Notes: generated by a model from the letters alone, not told the origin. A stretch of DNA of 64,000 nt from UBA1227 sp963629305 (GCA_963629305.1 CAVGIJ010000001.1:62001-126000); one strand, 5' to 3'; counted from the stretch's first letter, positions 42,159-51,526 are shown. Numbers and translations are program-made.

Positions 42159-42767
42159 TTATTCAGGATTTTGCTTATTGTTTTTATTGTTTTTTTCATC
42201 TTCGGCGAAGTCGTCCATGAGTTGGTGGAGTGTTTGCAAAAGAAGCAATGCTTTTGCGCTTCCTATTGGAACTTCCTTTAGAAGGCACTTCGGAACATTG
42301 GCAGCTTCTTTTTTTAACTCATGTCCCTTTTCAGTGAGTGAAACAATGATATTTCTTTCATCGTGAGAGTCTCTTTTTTTCTCGACATAGCCCAAAGCTT
42401 CGAGCTTTTTAAGTAGGGGAGTGAGTGTGCCGGAGTCAAGGAACAAGCGTTTCCCGAGGTCTTTTACATTGACACTGTCCTTCTCCCAAAGACTCATCAT
42501 GGTGATGTATCCCGTGTAAGTCAAGCCGAATGGGTCAAGGTATGGCTTGTATTTTCTGACAACCTCTTTTGAGCAAACGTAAAGTGCAAAACAAAGCTGG
42601 TTGTCGAGCTTTTGCATCTCACTGTCGGGAACTGCCGAGAGGGCAATATCCGAGAAGTTGAGCCATGAGAGAAAGCCCTCTTTATTTTTTTCTTTATTTT
42701 GTTTTTCCTTTGCTGCCTTTTCTTTTGTGGCCTTTTCCTTGACAGCCTTATCTTTTTCGCCGGACAT
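42159..42767 (-). CDS. MarR/OhrR-like regulator with Lys-rich N-terminal extension
   Basis: 202-residue regulator. The MarR winged helix (about 60-190) contains LDNQLCFALYVCSKEVV, where the first Cys aligns with the peroxide-sensing Cys of OhrR, and the DNA-binding segment LFLDSGTLTPLLKKLEALGY with the wing KRDSHDERNIIV. The first 48 residues are an extra tail rich in KEKA repeats, not found in standard 145-residue OhrR. AGGAG seven bases before ATG 42767 supports the long start. It is divergent from a TSCPD-domain gene, and two inverted repeats lie between them. Confidence 0.87.
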   Translation of the reverse strand: MSGEKDKAVKEKATKEKAAKEKQNKEKNKEGFLSWLNFSDIALSAVPDSEMQKLDNQLCFALYVCSKEVVRKYKPYLDPFGLTYTGYITMMSLWEKDSVNVKDLGKRLFLDSGTLTPLLKKLEALGYVEKKRDSHDERNIIVSLTEKGHELKKEAANVPKCLLKEVPIGSAKALLLLQTLHQLMDDFAEDEKNNKNNKQNPE

Positions 42768-42795
42768 TTTTAGGTTCTCCTGTGTCTAAAGTGAA

Positions 42796-42820
42796 TAGTC
42801 TTAAACTAATTGTACACAAT
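42796..42820. promoter_or_regulatory. Candidate MarR-family operator
   Basis: TAGTCTTAAACTA (42796-42808, near-palindromic) directly abuts ATTGT-AC-ACAAT (42809-42820) between the divergent regulator and the TSCPD gene. Confidence 0.4.
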
Positions 42821-42949
42821 ATATTTTACCGACGCAAGAAAATTTTTAAAATCGTGAGATTTGTCCCTATTGACACGCCTGCTAAAATAGAGAGTGAAAT
42901 TTTTAAACCTTTGTAATTTTAAGCAGAATAAAATCGGAGGGATTTTTGC

Positions 42950-43213
42950 ATGAAATACGAATACTATACAAAGGGTGTATGTTCTCAGGCGATAAGATTC
43001 GACATTGATGGTGATGTTATTTCGAACATTGAGTTTTTCGGAGGATGTAACGGTAATCTCAAAGCCATCTCAAAGCTTTGTGACGGAATGACGGTTGATG
43101 AGATAGAGGACAAGCTTCTCGGAAATACCTGCGGTCCGCGTCCGTCATCATGTGCGGATCAGTTTGCAAAAGCCGTAAGGGAAGCCTATGACAAAGAACA
43201 GGCACAAGCTTGA
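42950..43213 (+). CDS. TSCPD domain protein (TIGR03905 type)
   Basis: 87-residue protein consisting of a TSCPD domain with a GVCSQAIRFDIDGD start, FFGGCNGNLKAI and a late CGPRPSSCADQF. The cysteines resemble those of the C-terminal zinc domain of class II ribonucleotide reductase (NrdJ). Its role as a stand-alone protein is not known. It starts at ATG 42950 with GGAGG upstream and ends at a long hairpin. Confidence 0.85.
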   Translation: MKYEYYTKGVCSQAIRFDIDGDVISNIEFFGGCNGNLKAISKLCDGMTVDEIEDKLLGNTCGPRPSSCADQFAKAVREAYDKEQAQA

Positions 43214-43238
43214 AATCATACTGACATCTGACATAACT

Positions 43239-43283
43239 TTAAAGGAGAAAGCGGAGCTTTAAAGCTCCGCTTTCTCCTTTCCT
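43239..43283. terminator. Perfect 20-bp hairpin between convergent genes
   Basis: AAAGGAGAAAGCGGAGCTTT and its exact complement are joined with almost no loop. There is no long T run beyond the stem itself. It probably ends both the TSCPD gene and the opposite surface operon. Confidence 0.8.
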
Positions 43284-43340
43284 ATATGCATTTTTTATGA
43301 TGCCGGTTTTATGTGCCTGTTTTCGATTTATGCACTTGCT

Positions 43341-44795
43341 TTATGTCTTGCCGCTTGGCTTCTCGGGCGGTGTGCCGCCCTGACCTCCCGGATCTCCCTG
43401 AGGGCCTCCGTTTTCGTCCGGAGGAGTCGTCTTATTTCCGTCGGGAGGCGTCATTCCTCCGGCGTCTCCCGGATTTCCGCCCGGAGTACCTCCCGTGCCC
43501 TCCCCGTATACGTTAGAGTCCATAGCTACGTCGGTTGTCTCACTTCCGAGAGATACTGTATAGGTATTACCCTTTACAATGCTCGGTGTGCTTATAACAA
43601 CGGAATTGTATGATTTGTCGGGAGTCCATGAGATGATTGTCTTTCCGTCTGAATCCTTCACGGTGATTTCTTTGTTTTCTTGCCTTGTATTTACGTTTAC
43701 GAGCATAACTCCCTGAGTGGAATCACTGCCGAAATTTTCTGCCATACCCGACATGCCGGCGGCGACAAATGTTCCTCCGGTTATCGTAGCGGATGTTTCA
43801 TAGTCAAGAGCGCTGTCGCCGTCGGAAACAGAGCCGGAAACGTATGTTTCACCGCCGCTGACAATTACACTGCCGTTTGAATCAATTCCGTCACCGTTTG
43901 CATTGATACGGATTTTTCCGCCGGAGATTTCAAGCTCGACATCCTCTTGAAGTTTGCTTGAGGCATTGAGGCCGTCGTCCTTTGCAGTGATATTTATTTC
44001 TCCGCCCTTGATATACAGTTTTGTTCCCTCAATGCCCTCTGTACCGGCGGAAATCGTGATATTACCGCCGCAGATATACACAAGGCCCTTGCCGGTTTCG
44101 TCGGAATTTTTTGATTTTATACCTTTTTCGCCGGCGGTAATATTTATTGTACCGTCGCATATTTTTACAGCATCCTTGCCGGATAATCCGTGCTCGGCGG
44201 CGGTAACGTTTATAGTACCTCCTGTAATTCTCAAATCGTTTTTGGATACAATCCCGTGTCCGTTTCCGGCAGAAACACTGAGTGTGCCGAGTCCGTTTAT
44301 TGTAAGATCGTCTTTTGAGAAAATAGCGGCATCAATGTTGGAGATATCGCCATACGCCTCAAATTCGCCGCTTGTGGTTATTGTGTTCTTACTGCCCTTA
44401 CCTGTTGTCAAAAATACCTTATCGGCATTTACAACAAGGATTGCGACCTTGTTTTCGTTTGTTATTGTTACGCCGTTTAAAACGAGCTGTACTTTTTCGT
44501 CGTCCTTTACATTTACGACAACCATTGCATTTTCAAGACTGCCGCTGAGGATGTATACGCCCGCTTTTGTTATTTCAACATCCTCACTGCCTGAAAGGTT
44601 TATTTTTTCTGCGGTTGATTCGTCATATGTCTGTTCAAGATCCCTCTCGGTAAAAATGCTGTCATCCGAAACAATGCCTGTGTTTGTCGTGCTTTTGCCG
44701 CTGCTGTTCTCGTCACCGCTTTTGCAGGCGGAAAAACAGGTTATGATGATTGCGCAGGCAAGTGATACGGAAATAAATTTTGATATGGATTTCAT
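43341..44795 (-). CDS. DUF4353 carbohydrate-binding surface lipoprotein
   Basis: 484-residue lipoprotein (lipobox TCFSAC). It is built from repeated beta-helix rungs such as LRITGGTINVTAAEHGLSG, VKICDGTINITAGEKGI and LYIKGGEINITAKDDGLNAS, the pattern of the DUF4353 beta-solenoid family, whose Cthe_2159 member binds cellulose or acidic sugars with Ca2+. A Gly/Pro-rich disordered tail of about 55 residues follows. It is the last gene of an operon with DUF4956 and VTC-domain proteins, the known companions of CotH-type surface proteins, though no CotH kinase is in the window. Confidence 0.87.
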   Translation of the reverse strand: MKSISKFISVSLACAIIITCFSACKSGDENSSGKSTTNTGIVSDDSIFTERDLEQTYDESTAEKINLSGSEDVEITKAGVYILSGSLENAMVVVNVKDDEKVQLVLNGVTITNENKVAILVVNADKVFLTTGKGSKNTITTSGEFEAYGDISNIDAAIFSKDDLTINGLGTLSVSAGNGHGIVSKNDLRITGGTINVTAAEHGLSGKDAVKICDGTINITAGEKGIKSKNSDETGKGLVYICGGNITISAGTEGIEGTKLYIKGGEINITAKDDGLNASSKLQEDVELEISGGKIRINANGDGIDSNGSVIVSGGETYVSGSVSDGDSALDYETSATITGGTFVAAGMSGMAENFGSDSTQGVMLVNVNTRQENKEITVKDSDGKTIISWTPDKSYNSVVISTPSIVKGNTYTVSLGSETTDVAMDSNVYGEGTGGTPGGNPGDAGGMTPPDGNKTTPPDENGGPQGDPGGQGGTPPEKPSGKT

Positions 44796-44812
44796 ATCAT
44801 GTGCCTCCTTTT

Positions 44813-45514
44813 TTAAAGAACCGATGCTGCCGATTCGGTTATCTGATTTGATATCATTATTTCAAGATTTCCGTTTCGACACCTTACTTTGTCTACAAGT
44901 TCCTTTTCCTGTGACGCGTCTTTGAGTATAAGATTGTATGTAAGCTTGAACATACTTCCCATATTTACGCTCTTCACGGTCGTGAGTTCATGTGTGTCCG
45001 TATATATTTCGAATAAATCGTCAAATACATTTGTGTAGTCGAGGCTTTCCGGAATTGTGACCCTCATTACTCTTGAAAGCGCCATTTTCTTGCTGTTTGA
45101 GAAATAAAGTTCGCTTAAGAAGAGGAACAGGCTCATTATAACCGTGAAAATTGCCGCATAGGCAATGTAACCCATACCCGTTATGAATCCGATTCCCATT
45201 GCGATAAACACGGCAACAATTTCCTTTGCGGTTCCGGGTACGGAGCGAAATCTGATAAGACTGAAAGCACCCGCAACGGCAATTCCCGCACCGAGATTTC
45301 CGTTTACCATCATTATTATTACCGCAACTACCGACGGCAGAACTGTCAGCGTAATGAGAAAGCTTTTTGAACAGTGCGGGGATTTATAAAGATATGCGAG
45401 CGTTAGGATAAAACCGAATGCGAGTGCCGAAAAGACACAGATGAGAAAACAGGGGAGAGTTATGCTTCCGACTGTCGATGTATCCGTAAAAACAGTATCA
45501 AGTATATTGTTCAT
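44813..45514 (-). CDS. DUF4956 membrane protein
   Basis: 233-residue protein with about four membrane helices (residues 15-125, including ICVFSALAFGFILTLAYLY and SLIRFRSVPGTAKEIVAVF) and a soluble C-terminal domain. The RFRSVPGTAKEI segment marks DUF4956, found with VTC polyphosphate-polymerase-like proteins. Function unknown. ATG 45514 is chosen since CGGAGG precedes it and it overlaps the VTC gene stop (ATGA). Confidence 0.87.
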   Translation of the reverse strand: MNNILDTVFTDTSTVGSITLPCFLICVFSALAFGFILTLAYLYKSPHCSKSFLITLTVLPSVVAVIIMMVNGNLGAGIAVAGAFSLIRFRSVPGTAKEIVAVFIAMGIGFITGMGYIAYAAIFTVIMSLFLFLSELYFSNSKKMALSRVMRVTIPESLDYTNVFDDLFEIYTDTHELTTVKSVNMGSMFKLTYNLILKDASQEKELVDKVRCRNGNLEIMISNQITESAASVL

Positions 45515-46227
45515 TGTTTTGCCTCCGTGGTATTTATTATATATTTTTGGTATGTTGCTCCGTATTTTGAAAAAGAGGTTTTGTAGATCTTTTCCTTTGA
45601 CAGAAAATGTGCAAGCCATAGCGGAATTGCAGATGAGGTTTTAACTTCCATTATGTTCATCCCTTCCGGTAATACGGGATATCCGTAGGTGTCGGAGCTT
45701 AGATTGAAATCATTGAGTCTTGAGAAAATATTGTTGTCAAAGGTTATTCTGAAATCACTTTCTATGAGTGTGTAATATGCCTCTCGGTCATACGAGAGGA
45801 AAACCGTCGGTCGCAGAGTGTCATAATAATTTCGAAAATAGTCTATCTCGCGTCCTATCTGCGAATTAACCGGCAATGCTTCATGCTTTAAAAATGCGTT
45901 TTTTGCATCTTCTTCCGGCAACGACAGACGTCTTTTATAAACTATTCCGTCATATTTTTTCTTGAGTTCCACAAAAATATCCGAGTCCATTTGCGGACAT
46001 CCATAGCTCCTGACACGTAATTTTTCCTTATACATCGGCTTTTCTATGGATTTTCTTATGAGCTCATATGTGTCTGTGTCGAAGTAAATATTTCTTATAT
46101 TGGTTCTGCCGTATTTATCAATTTTCATATACGGTTCCATGATTTTCAAAAGCTTTTTCTTCTGTTCATCAGTCACCAGATATTTTACTTCATATCTTTT
46201 AAAGATATTCTGATAAGCCATTTTCAT
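45511..46227 (-). CDS. VTC-domain (polyphosphate polymerase-like) protein
   Basis: 238-residue VTC domain protein with the tunnel-fold markers RYEVKYLV, IRNIYFDT, KEKLRVRSYG, FVELKKKYDG and a closing NIMEVKTSSAIPLWL. Eukaryotic VTC4 makes polyphosphate from ATP; bacterial relatives next to DUF4956 and CotH genes have no settled role. Basic and Glu residues of the tunnel are present. First gene of the three-gene operon, ATG 46227. Confidence 0.88.
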   Translation of the reverse strand: MKMAYQNIFKRYEVKYLVTDEQKKKLLKIMEPYMKIDKYGRTNIRNIYFDTDTYELIRKSIEKPMYKEKLRVRSYGCPQMDSDIFVELKKKYDGIVYKRRLSLPEEDAKNAFLKHEALPVNSQIGREIDYFRNYYDTLRPTVFLSYDREAYYTLIESDFRITFDNNIFSRLNDFNLSSDTYGYPVLPEGMNIMEVKTSSAIPLWLAHFLSKEKIYKTSFSKYGATYQKYIINTTEAKQ

Positions 46228-46313
46228 CGCCTTCCCTTTTGTTGATAAGAGAATAAGCGTCGAAGTTTAATTTTTTCTGAAACTAAACATAAATTAGTCT
46301 TAAAATGATGTTT

Positions 46314-46360
46314 TGTTCAAAAAAATAATGAGCAGCGGATTGTTCATTCCTCTGCTCATT
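46314..46360 (-). terminator. Terminator of the mscL/CsoR-like genes
   Basis: On the minus strand AATGAGCAG pairs with CTGCTCATT across a 16-base loop and is followed by ATTTTTTT. Confidence 0.7.
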
Positions 46361-46398
46361 TGCGGATTGTTCTGCAATGTATTTTTAAGCACAAAGGC

Positions 46399-46830
46399 CT
46401 ACTTTAGGAACTTGTCAATCAGACCATAGAGTTTGTCGAGAGATTCCTCATCATTTTTCTCTATTGCATTGTCGATTGAGTGCTTAAAGTGAGACTTTAT
46501 AATAACTCTTGCCGTACTGTTCACGGATGAACTGACGGCTGATAACTGCGTCAGGACTTCATTTGCATCTCTGTTATCCTCAACCATTCGCTTTATTGAC
46601 TCAAGGTGGCCAATGATTCTGGAAATTCTGTTTATAACAGTTTTCTTTTGTTCTTCTGAATGGTTGACCGGATGATAGTGCGGGTGCAATGTACTCTGTG
46701 TAGAAATAACAATCCTGTCCGGGGAGATTTCATTTATGGAAAAATTTTCTTCTCCGGCAAGCTCCTTGAGTATTTTGGATGTTATTTCTTCTGCCATGGC
46801 ATTGCTGCAGTCAATGTAAAGCGTTTTCAT
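46399..46830 (-). CDS. CsoR/FrmR-like metal sensor with LarC-like N-terminus
   Basis: 143-residue protein. Residues 62-120 match the all-helical CsoR/FrmR (DUF156) DNA-binding domain (INRISRIIGHLESIKRMVE, LTQLSAVSSSVNSTAR). The metal ligands are atypical: the CsoR Cys in the EDxRxC region is replaced by Ala/Asn (RDANEV) and the HxxC pair reads HFKHS, so no Cys remains at the site. Residues 1-60 resemble the start of the nickel-pincer protein LarC (MKTLYIDCS) and end in a His cluster HPHYHPVNH. It may be a Ni/Co-type sensor (inference). Stop is close to the terminator; mscL lies 12 bases upstream. Confidence 0.7.
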   Translation of the reverse strand: MKTLYIDCSNAMAEEITSKILKELAGEENFSINEISPDRIVISTQSTLHPHYHPVNHSEEQKKTVINRISRIIGHLESIKRMVEDNRDANEVLTQLSAVSSSVNSTARVIIKSHFKHSIDNAIEKNDEESLDKLYGLIDKFLK

Positions 46831-46842
46831 ACAAGTTATTCC

Positions 46843-47316
46843 TTATTCTTCCGTAATTTCGGTCCCTGAGTCCGATTTTGCTGCCTCGGCCTGTGCTTTG
46901 AGCAAATCGCGTATTTCAAGGAGAAGACTTGTTTCGGTAATAGGTGCCTCTTCTTCTTTTTCTTCTTCAGTATCTTCTCCATTTGCTTTTTTCTTAGCTA
47001 TTTCCTGGAGCTTTTTTTCACTAGCCTCCTTGATATCGTTTATGGTCCTTACCATGAGGAATACAACGAATGATATAAGAAGGAAGTTTATTACTGCACT
47101 GATAAGTTCTCCTATAGGGAAAATTCCTACGGTTACTTCCGAAAAATCTGCGTTGCCGCTTATAAGTGTGATTATAGGATTGATGATGCTGTCAACAAGT
47201 GCTGTGACAATAGATGTAAATGCCCCGCCGACTACAACGCCGACTGCCATATCCATTACGCTTCCGCGTGAAATAAACTCTTTAAACTCCGCAAAAAATC
47301 CTTTTTTCTCTGCCAT
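46843..47316 (-). CDS. mscL: Large-conductance mechanosensitive channel MscL
   Basis: 157-residue channel protein that opens under membrane tension to save cells from osmotic shock. The start MAEKKGFFAEFKEFISRG, pore helix DMAVGVVVGGAFTSIV, periplasmic loop and second helix (NFLLISFVVFLMVRTIN) are standard; the C-terminal helix is followed by an acidic tail longer than usual. ATG 47316 with GAGAGGG upstream is chosen; frames from further upstream lack a ribosome site and homology. Same direction as the CsoR-like gene, 12 bases apart. Confidence 0.95.
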   Translation of the reverse strand: MAEKKGFFAEFKEFISRGSVMDMAVGVVVGGAFTSIVTALVDSIINPIITLISGNADFSEVTVGIFPIGELISAVINFLLISFVVFLMVRTINDIKEASEKKLQEIAKKKANGEDTEEEKEEEAPITETSLLLEIRDLLKAQAEAAKSDSGTEITEE

Positions 47317-47360
47317 TATTTTTCCCTCTCTCGCAAAATATTTTTGTAAAACATAATAGA

Positions 47361-47393
47361 AAGAGGACACCCTTTCAAGAGGTGTCCTCTTTT
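47361..47393 (-). terminator. Hairpin between the EAL gene and mscL
   Basis: AAGAGGACACC pairs with GGTGTCCTCTT around CTTTCAAGA. The T run is better on the plus strand; on the minus strand TTCTATT follows. Likely ends the phosphodiesterase transcript. Confidence 0.6.
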
Positions 47394-47446
47394 TTGGCGA
47401 CATTATTCTACCAAAAAATTGTTTCTTATACAAGAGAGAATAAATA

Positions 47447-50400
47447 TCAGATTTTGCTCGGCTCATCCGCCGTGTTTTCTGTTGAACCTTCAACTGCCTC
47501 TTCATCCGAAGCAATTTTATCCTCCGACACTGATGACGAGACATATTTGCTGTCCCAGAAATGGGCACTGTTGATCAATGCTTTCTCGAGTGTACGGATG
47601 AAGATAGTAATTTTCTTTTCTCTGGCACCGTAAATGACTGAAACCTCTACGAAGTTTTTATCATTTCCGGATTGCCTGAAGTACTTGGTGATAGTTGCCG
47701 CGTGTGTCTGGAAATACTCGGTAAGCTCATCGAGATATGTGAATCTCCTGAAAATCGGACGATCCTCTTCATCAATTATGTCGTTCTTTATCATGAGAGT
47801 TATCTGTGAGTAGGAGAGAGTATCCTGTTCAAAAAGACTTGTCTCGAACCTAAGTCCTCCGATGATTTCAACCTTTTCCGTGTCACAATCAACGGTATAT
47901 GCGTAGTCAAACATAGCAAGTGAATAACTCAGTCTGTGCGCATACTCATTAAGATTTCTTTCGGTTTCACGTTCCTCATTTACAGAACGCTTGAAGAGAT
48001 AAACGACGTGATCAACCATAAATTCGGCAGATGCGGAAATTGCCAGAACTTCTTTCCACTCGTAAGTATCGCTTTCCGGACTGCGTCTTTCCTGGAATTG
48101 GATCTTGAATTGATTGGTATCATTGTCATTATAGAAATTTGACAGGCCGTCAATGCTTAAAAGTTGATCAAGAGTCTCCTTGTCATCATCTTTTATAAGA
48201 TCATTCTTGACATTTGCCCAATGAAGTGAATATTTTCCTTCGGTTGTTCTTGCATTTTTAATGTCATTTTGCGAATATACGGTCCTATCGTAAAGATCGT
48301 TGCCAAGATTTATACGTGTTACAGATTCATAGCAATTTGAAAAAGCAAGGTCAGTAACTCTATGACGCATTTTCATACGTAATTCTTTTTGTTTTTTCTC
48401 TGTTGCGTCTTCAACAGTCAAAAGAATTTTTTCTTTGTCATCCTGAGCTGTAAATGTAGCAGTATAGTAGTTGTATGAGGTCACTTTACGCGATGGGTGC
48501 GCATATACATCCACAACAAGGTCCTCTGTATTCTTTTTCTTGAGGAAATATTCTTGCAGATGCTCGAGTGAACATACGGATTCAAGCATTTCTTTATAGT
48601 CGGGATGAATGAGATTGTCTCTGATAAATATACGGAATATATTGTAGTCTTTAACGTCTTTGACTGCGTAAAGAAGATTTGAATGAGATTCCAGCATATC
48701 TGTTCTTCCTGTTTTGAGGTCAAGTTCAAATACTACTCCGTTGAAATTTGAATATGCGGCGGAAAATCTGCCTTGAAGAGCTGCCAATGTATCCTCTTTT
48801 TCTTTATAGTCATCTATTACATTGAAATATCCGAAGAAAATTTGGCTGTCGGTACGTCCTCCGCTCGCTTTTATGATATGGAGTTTCATCCACGAGTATG
48901 AACCGTCTTTTTTAACATGTCTGTATTCGAGATCAAGCTCATTATTTATTTTGAAGTGATTAGAGAGATTTATCGGACTCATTATATGACTTGCCTTTTC
49001 CATGTCGTCCGGATGTACAAATTTTGGAATAAGGTCACCTGTAAATGCTGAGTAGAATCCGCGTTCCGGTATTTTTTCAAATTTTACATTGCTGTCGCCG
49101 GGGTAATAAATATGATAAATATTTCCTCCGGTATTGATTTCGATAATTGCGGCATAGGTACGGCGCAGTGAATTGTCAAGACTGTTTGAAAGCGGCATGT
49201 CAAGCGGAATAATTTCAAACTTGTCAAAATCAAATTCTATACCGTCATCCGTATCAATATTTTCCGTGTTGAGTTTTTCCTCAAACTCAGTGAGAGGAAG
49301 CGGCTTTGAATAGATATAGCCTTGGATAAGCGTACATCCCACGAGTTTTAAAAAGTCTACGACATCTAAGGTTTCAACGCCCTCGGCAACTGTCTTGATG
49401 TTGAGAGAACGGGCCATCGCGATTACGCTTCTGATTATTGAACGGTCTCTGGATGTATTTTCGCTCTCACGGAAAAACAGTTTGTCAAGTTTCAACGTAT
49501 CTACGGGGAGATCCTTCAAAATGTTAAGTGATGAATAACCTGATCCGAAGTCATCCATTGAACATGTGAAGCCGTGCTTTTGAAAATCAACGATGGTTTC
49601 TTTGAACAAGTCCTCGTTTTCGAAGAAGATTCCCTCTGTGAATTCGAGTTCTATAAGTTTATCCGGGATGTCATATTTTTCTTTTATTGAGATATATGAC
49701 TCTTTAAATCCGGGCATAGTTATCTCTACAGGGGATATGTTCAGGGATATGGGAACAACGGGAAGCCCCTCGTTAAGCCTCATACGCAAAAATCTTGAAA
49801 CTACCTCCATAACATAAAGGTCAATGTCATGGACAAAGCGATTTTGTTCAAAAAGCGGTATAAATTTTATCGGAGGTACAATACCCTCTTTCGGGTCAAC
49901 CCAACGTATGAGAGCCTCTCCGGCGGCAAGCTTTCCGTTGCTTGTTCTGTATTTCGGCTGTACATAAACTCGAAATTCACCGTCTTTGAGAGCCTGATGC
50001 ATTTTTGATTCAATATCTCTTTTGGTGATTTGCTCGTTGTGAATCTCAGCATCATATACGGCAACACCTGTGTCGACATGTTCAATACTGTACAAAGCGA
50101 CGAGGCTGCGGTCGTACATTGCATTTACCGACATATGCTCAATATCGTCTTTTTGCACTTTGTATATGCCCATTTGAACTTCCAGGCGTATGTGCGACTT
50201 TGCAAGCGGTTGAATCGTGCTGATTCTGTCCGTAAGTTGATAAATGAACATGTTGTGGTCAGTGTCGCTGAAATCACGTTTTGTGAGAATAATGAACTTG
50301 TCACCGGAAATGCGCGCAAAAAGTTCATCATCGAGGAGTAAATTATCTATTTGCTTTGTGATATTTATAAGAATTTGGTCTCCGGTATCGTATCCGAATG

Positions 50401-51526
50401 CATCGTTGATATAGCGGAATCCAACCATGTCGACACAAACCATAAAGTATTCGCCGTCGGGATTTTCTCTTAAAATATTTGATACATCCGCTTTGAATTT
50501 TGAAAAGTTTGCATAGCCCGTAAGCGGGTCGGTGAGTGCAACCGTTTGAACTCTTTTCGTGTTTTCCGTAATGGACTTATAGTATTTGTACCCGATAAGA
50601 ACAATAGAAAAGAAGAACAGGAGAGAGGCAATAGTCATAAATACAATGAGATGGCCTGTTTGTTCAAAGAGTGCGCTGTACGGTAAAAATCTTGCGACAT
50701 AAAAGCTTGGATAGTCATCAATTTTGGCAAGAGCCAAAACATATTTTTTTCCGTTAACCACAAGTACGTTTATGGAAGAAGTATCACTTTCAATTTTTTT
50801 GTTTAGTAAAAGTGAAACATTTTTATGCTTGTTTTCATCTATGAAGTCGAAAAGATTTTCGGGTATTTGATCGTAGTGTTTCTTTTCAGTCGTAGAAATG
50901 ATGGTTCCGTTTTCGTCTACAATCATGTTTATGCTTTTTTCACTATAGGTGTCGTCATCATAAGCCTCATTCAACGGAGCCATAAGATTGTATGTTCCGA
51001 TAAGGTAACCCTTTACTTCTCCGTTTACGGTTATGGTTTCATGAAATTGCGCATAGTTTGACGAAGTTTTTCCTTTGTTTGAGAGAAAGAAAAAATCTGA
51101 GGATTTAATAGTTTTGAGAAATTCATCCATAGCAACCGTTCCGCTTGTGCCGATTGATGAATAGTATTTTCCTGTTGTAGTTACAAACGAAAGTACTTCA
51201 CAACCCGAGGAATATGTGCCTGAGATAAATGAGTTGAGATGCTCAATTTCCGAGTGTCCGTTGTTATTTTCGCTGTAGTGCCTCACAAACTCATTTGAAA
51301 GATAATGCATCTGAGATATATCACTTGAGATGGTTCTTGAAAATGATGCAGAGGATCTTTCTGTTGATGAAAGGAGATTCTTGCTGCCGGATGTGACTAA
51401 ATTATTATATGTATATGCAATGACAAAAATATAGGCAAATACAAAGATGGATGTAATGGTTATCGTTATTATGCTTGCCTTTGTCAGTGTGGGATTTTTT
51501 ATTTCAAGCTTTTTTTTGCTCTTCAT
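47447..51526 (-). CDS. c-di-GMP phosphodiesterase with Cache-like sensor, degenerate GGDEF and PAS domains
   Basis: 1359-residue membrane signalling protein. Helix 1 (about 16-40) and helix 2 (about 290-316) flank an extracellular Cache-like sensor. A GGDEF domain (about 330-490) carries SGDKF instead of GGDEF and is probably inactive or GTP-binding only. The EAL domain (about 520-770) keeps the key segments GEALIRW, LEFTEG, MDDFGSGYSSL and KTVAEGVET, so it should hydrolyse c-di-GMP. The last 550 residues contain PAS-like domains (EYRHVKKDGSYSWMKLH), unusual after an EAL domain. It is divergent from a second EAL protein at 51.76 kb. ATG 51526 has GGAGG upstream. Confidence 0.9.
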   Translation of the reverse strand: MKSKKKLEIKNPTLTKASIITITITSIFVFAYIFVIAYTYNNLVTSGSKNLLSSTERSSASFSRTISSDISQMHYLSNEFVRHYSENNNGHSEIEHLNSFISGTYSSGCEVLSFVTTTGKYYSSIGTSGTVAMDEFLKTIKSSDFFFLSNKGKTSSNYAQFHETITVNGEVKGYLIGTYNLMAPLNEAYDDDTYSEKSINMIVDENGTIISTTEKKHYDQIPENLFDFIDENKHKNVSLLLNKKIESDTSSINVLVVNGKKYVLALAKIDDYPSFYVARFLPYSALFEQTGHLIVFMTIASLLFFFSIVLIGYKYYKSITENTKRVQTVALTDPLTGYANFSKFKADVSNILRENPDGEYFMVCVDMVGFRYINDAFGYDTGDQILINITKQIDNLLLDDELFARISGDKFIILTKRDFSDTDHNMFIYQLTDRISTIQPLAKSHIRLEVQMGIYKVQKDDIEHMSVNAMYDRSLVALYSIEHVDTGVAVYDAEIHNEQITKRDIESKMHQALKDGEFRVYVQPKYRTSNGKLAAGEALIRWVDPKEGIVPPIKFIPLFEQNRFVHDIDLYVMEVVSRFLRMRLNEGLPVVPISLNISPVEITMPGFKESYISIKEKYDIPDKLIELEFTEGIFFENEDLFKETIVDFQKHGFTCSMDDFGSGYSSLNILKDLPVDTLKLDKLFFRESENTSRDRSIIRSVIAMARSLNIKTVAEGVETLDVVDFLKLVGCTLIQGYIYSKPLPLTEFEEKLNTENIDTDDGIEFDFDKFEIIPLDMPLSNSLDNSLRRTYAAIIEINTGGNIYHIYYPGDSNVKFEKIPERGFYSAFTGDLIPKFVHPDDMEKASHIMSPINLSNHFKINNELDLEYRHVKKDGSYSWMKLHIIKASGGRTDSQIFFGYFNVIDDYKEKEDTLAALQGRFSAAYSNFNGVVFELDLKTGRTDMLESHSNLLYAVKDVKDYNIFRIFIRDNLIHPDYKEMLESVCSLEHLQEYFLKKKNTEDLVVDVYAHPSRKVTSYNYYTATFTAQDDKEKILLTVEDATEKKQKELRMKMRHRVTDLAFSNCYESVTRINLGNDLYDRTVYSQNDIKNARTTEGKYSLHWANVKNDLIKDDDKETLDQLLSIDGLSNFYNDNDTNQFKIQFQERRSPESDTYEWKEVLAISASAEFMVDHVVYLFKRSVNEERETERNLNEYAHRLSYSLAMFDYAYTVDCDTEKVEIIGGLRFETSLFEQDTLSYSQITLMIKNDIIDEEDRPIFRRFTYLDELTEYFQTHAATITKYFRQSGNDKNFVEVSVIYGAREKKITIFIRTLEKALINSAHFWDSKYVSSSVSEDKIASDEEAVEGSTENTADEPSKI

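Noticed and set aside
47317..47568. 84-codon N-terminal extension of mscL
   Set aside because: The extension has no MscL homology, crosses a terminator hairpin and overlaps the end of the EAL gene; GAGAGGG supports ATG 47316.
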